This document shows positions 4,666-5,088 of a stretch of 5,088 bases of DNA, piece by piece. Under the pieces are notes generated by a model. The model was given only the letters and a program-made list of their open reading frames with translations, searched no databases and was not told the origin of the DNA. This DNA is from Deltaproteobacteria bacterium (lineage in GTDB: Bacteria > Desulfobacterota_C > Deferrisomatia > Deferrisomatales > JACRMM01): the NCBI GenBank assembly GCA_016218905.1, contig JACRCS010000625.1, positions 1 through 5,088 on the forward strand, read 5' to 3'. A program made the position numbers and the translations under genes. The stretch's first letter is position 1. Every line of letters begins with the position of its first letter.

Positions 4666-5088
4666 ATGGACCGAGTGCACCGCTTCTTGATCCTGGCCGC
4701 CATCGCCACCCTTGGAGGCTGCGCCTTCTGGCAACCCGACTGGACGATCCCGGCGCCCCGACGCCCCGCCTCCGACTTGGCCGCCCTCGTGGCGCGGGCC
4801 GAGGAGCTGTCGGGTCGGGCCGGTGACCGGGCAGATCTGGAAGAGGCGATGGACGCATGGCGCGTCGTCCTGTCCGCGGACTCCTCCCACTACGCGGCCC
4901 TGACCCAACTGGGAAATCAGCAGATCCTGTTCGGCGCTGCGCACGCCCGCACGGCATCGGAGCAGCAGGCCGCCTATCGAGAGGCCATGACCCTGACGGC
5001 GCGGGCCATGGCCACCAACCCCGGCTTTCGGAGTCAGGTCGAGGGAGGCACACCCCTGTGGAATGCGGTCGACCAACTTGGCCCGGCC
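4666..5088 (+). CDS. Lipoprotein resembling TatT (TRAP-transporter-associated) family, 3' end outside the window
   Basis: The frame is open from ATG 4666 to the window edge (141 residues seen). GGAGA sits five bases before the start. The signal peptide has Arg3 and Arg6, a hydrophobic core FLILAAIATL (7-16) and a perfect lipobox L-G-G-C with Cys19. The mature part is helical and TPR-like: DLAALVARAEELSGRAGD (37-54), then LEEAMDAWRVVLSADSSHYAAL (58-79), written here as one amphipathic pair, then QQAAYREAMTLTARAMATNPGF (100-121) and GGTPLWNAVDQLGP (127-140). This order, especially YREAM followed by MATNPGF and the Gly-x-x-x-Trp stretch, resembles the TatT-component family (PF16811), periplasmic TPR lipoproteins found with some TRAP transporters. 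No TRAP genes are visible in the window, so the transport link is untested. A general TPR lipoprotein is the alternative. Confidence 0.8.
   Translation, partial: MDRVHRFLILAAIATLGGCAFWQPDWTIPAPRRPASDLAALVARAEELSGRAGDRADLEEAMDAWRVVLSADSSHYAALTQLGNQQILFGAAHARTASEQQAAYREAMTLTARAMATNPGFRSQVEGGTPLWNAVDQLGPA

Noticed and set aside
3984..4709. 241-residue minus-strand frame across the Uma2 3' end and the remnant
   Set aside because: It overlaps two recognised genes in other frames, is Arg/Pro-rich, and lacks any RAYT continuation or other domain.
1..5088. CRISPR arrays, rRNA, full insertion sequences, restriction or toxin-antitoxin pairs
   Set aside because: No regularly spaced repeats, rRNA signatures, paired terminal inverted repeats or partner genes were seen. 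The Uma2 gene stands alone.

Overview
The window is G+C-rich (roughly two thirds by eye, not counted) and reads as ordinary chromosome of a Gram-negative bacterium. The lineage hints are two small lipoprotein genes with lipobox-like signals, GTG starts with strong GGAGG ribosome sites, and TTGACG / TAGA(G or C)T promoters. The protein families fit a deltaproteobacterial (Desulfuromonadota/Myxococcota-like), acidobacterial or Rokubacteria/NC10-type genome. That placement is inference only; no rRNA or other phylogenetic marker is present.

Layout, left to right. 1-484: an A+T-richer patch, then a doubtful 78-residue ORF on the plus strand (108-344), then about 140 bases with nothing recognisable. 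485-1762, minus: a membrane-anchored or exported putative glycoside hydrolase of the DUF4015 / COG1306 type. 1763-1960: a divergent intergenic region with a candidate promoter for the hydrolase and a leader hairpin that can bury its ribosome binding site. 1961-2998, plus: a 345-residue protein with three calcium-loop-like Asp/Gly repeats in its C-terminal half. 3043-3297, minus, convergent to it: a small lipoprotein of the DUF3862 (SmpA/OmlA-like) type. 3298-3571: a divergent intergenic region with a good promoter for 3572-4147, plus, a Uma2-family (DUF820) PD-(D/E)XK nuclease-like protein. 4154-4176: a 7-bp inverted repeat, either a terminator or a REP-like element. 4214-4399, minus: the N-terminal remnant of a REP-associated tyrosine (Y1, RAYT) transposase, with its own promoter and ribosome site still visible but the catalytic part gone. 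4666 to the end, plus: the first 141 residues of a lipoprotein resembling the TatT (TRAP-transporter-associated) family, running off the window.

The genes are mostly single units on alternating strands, so there is no operon linking them to a common pathway. The nearest thing to a pair is the hydrolase and the Asp/Gly-loop protein, which share a 198-bp divergent intergenic region. The Uma2 gene and the transposase remnant form a small mobile-element-flavoured patch. I did not find a clear new multi-gene system. The best leads are the SD-sequestering UUCG hairpin ahead of the hydrolase and the GTAG-led palindrome beside the RAYT remnant.
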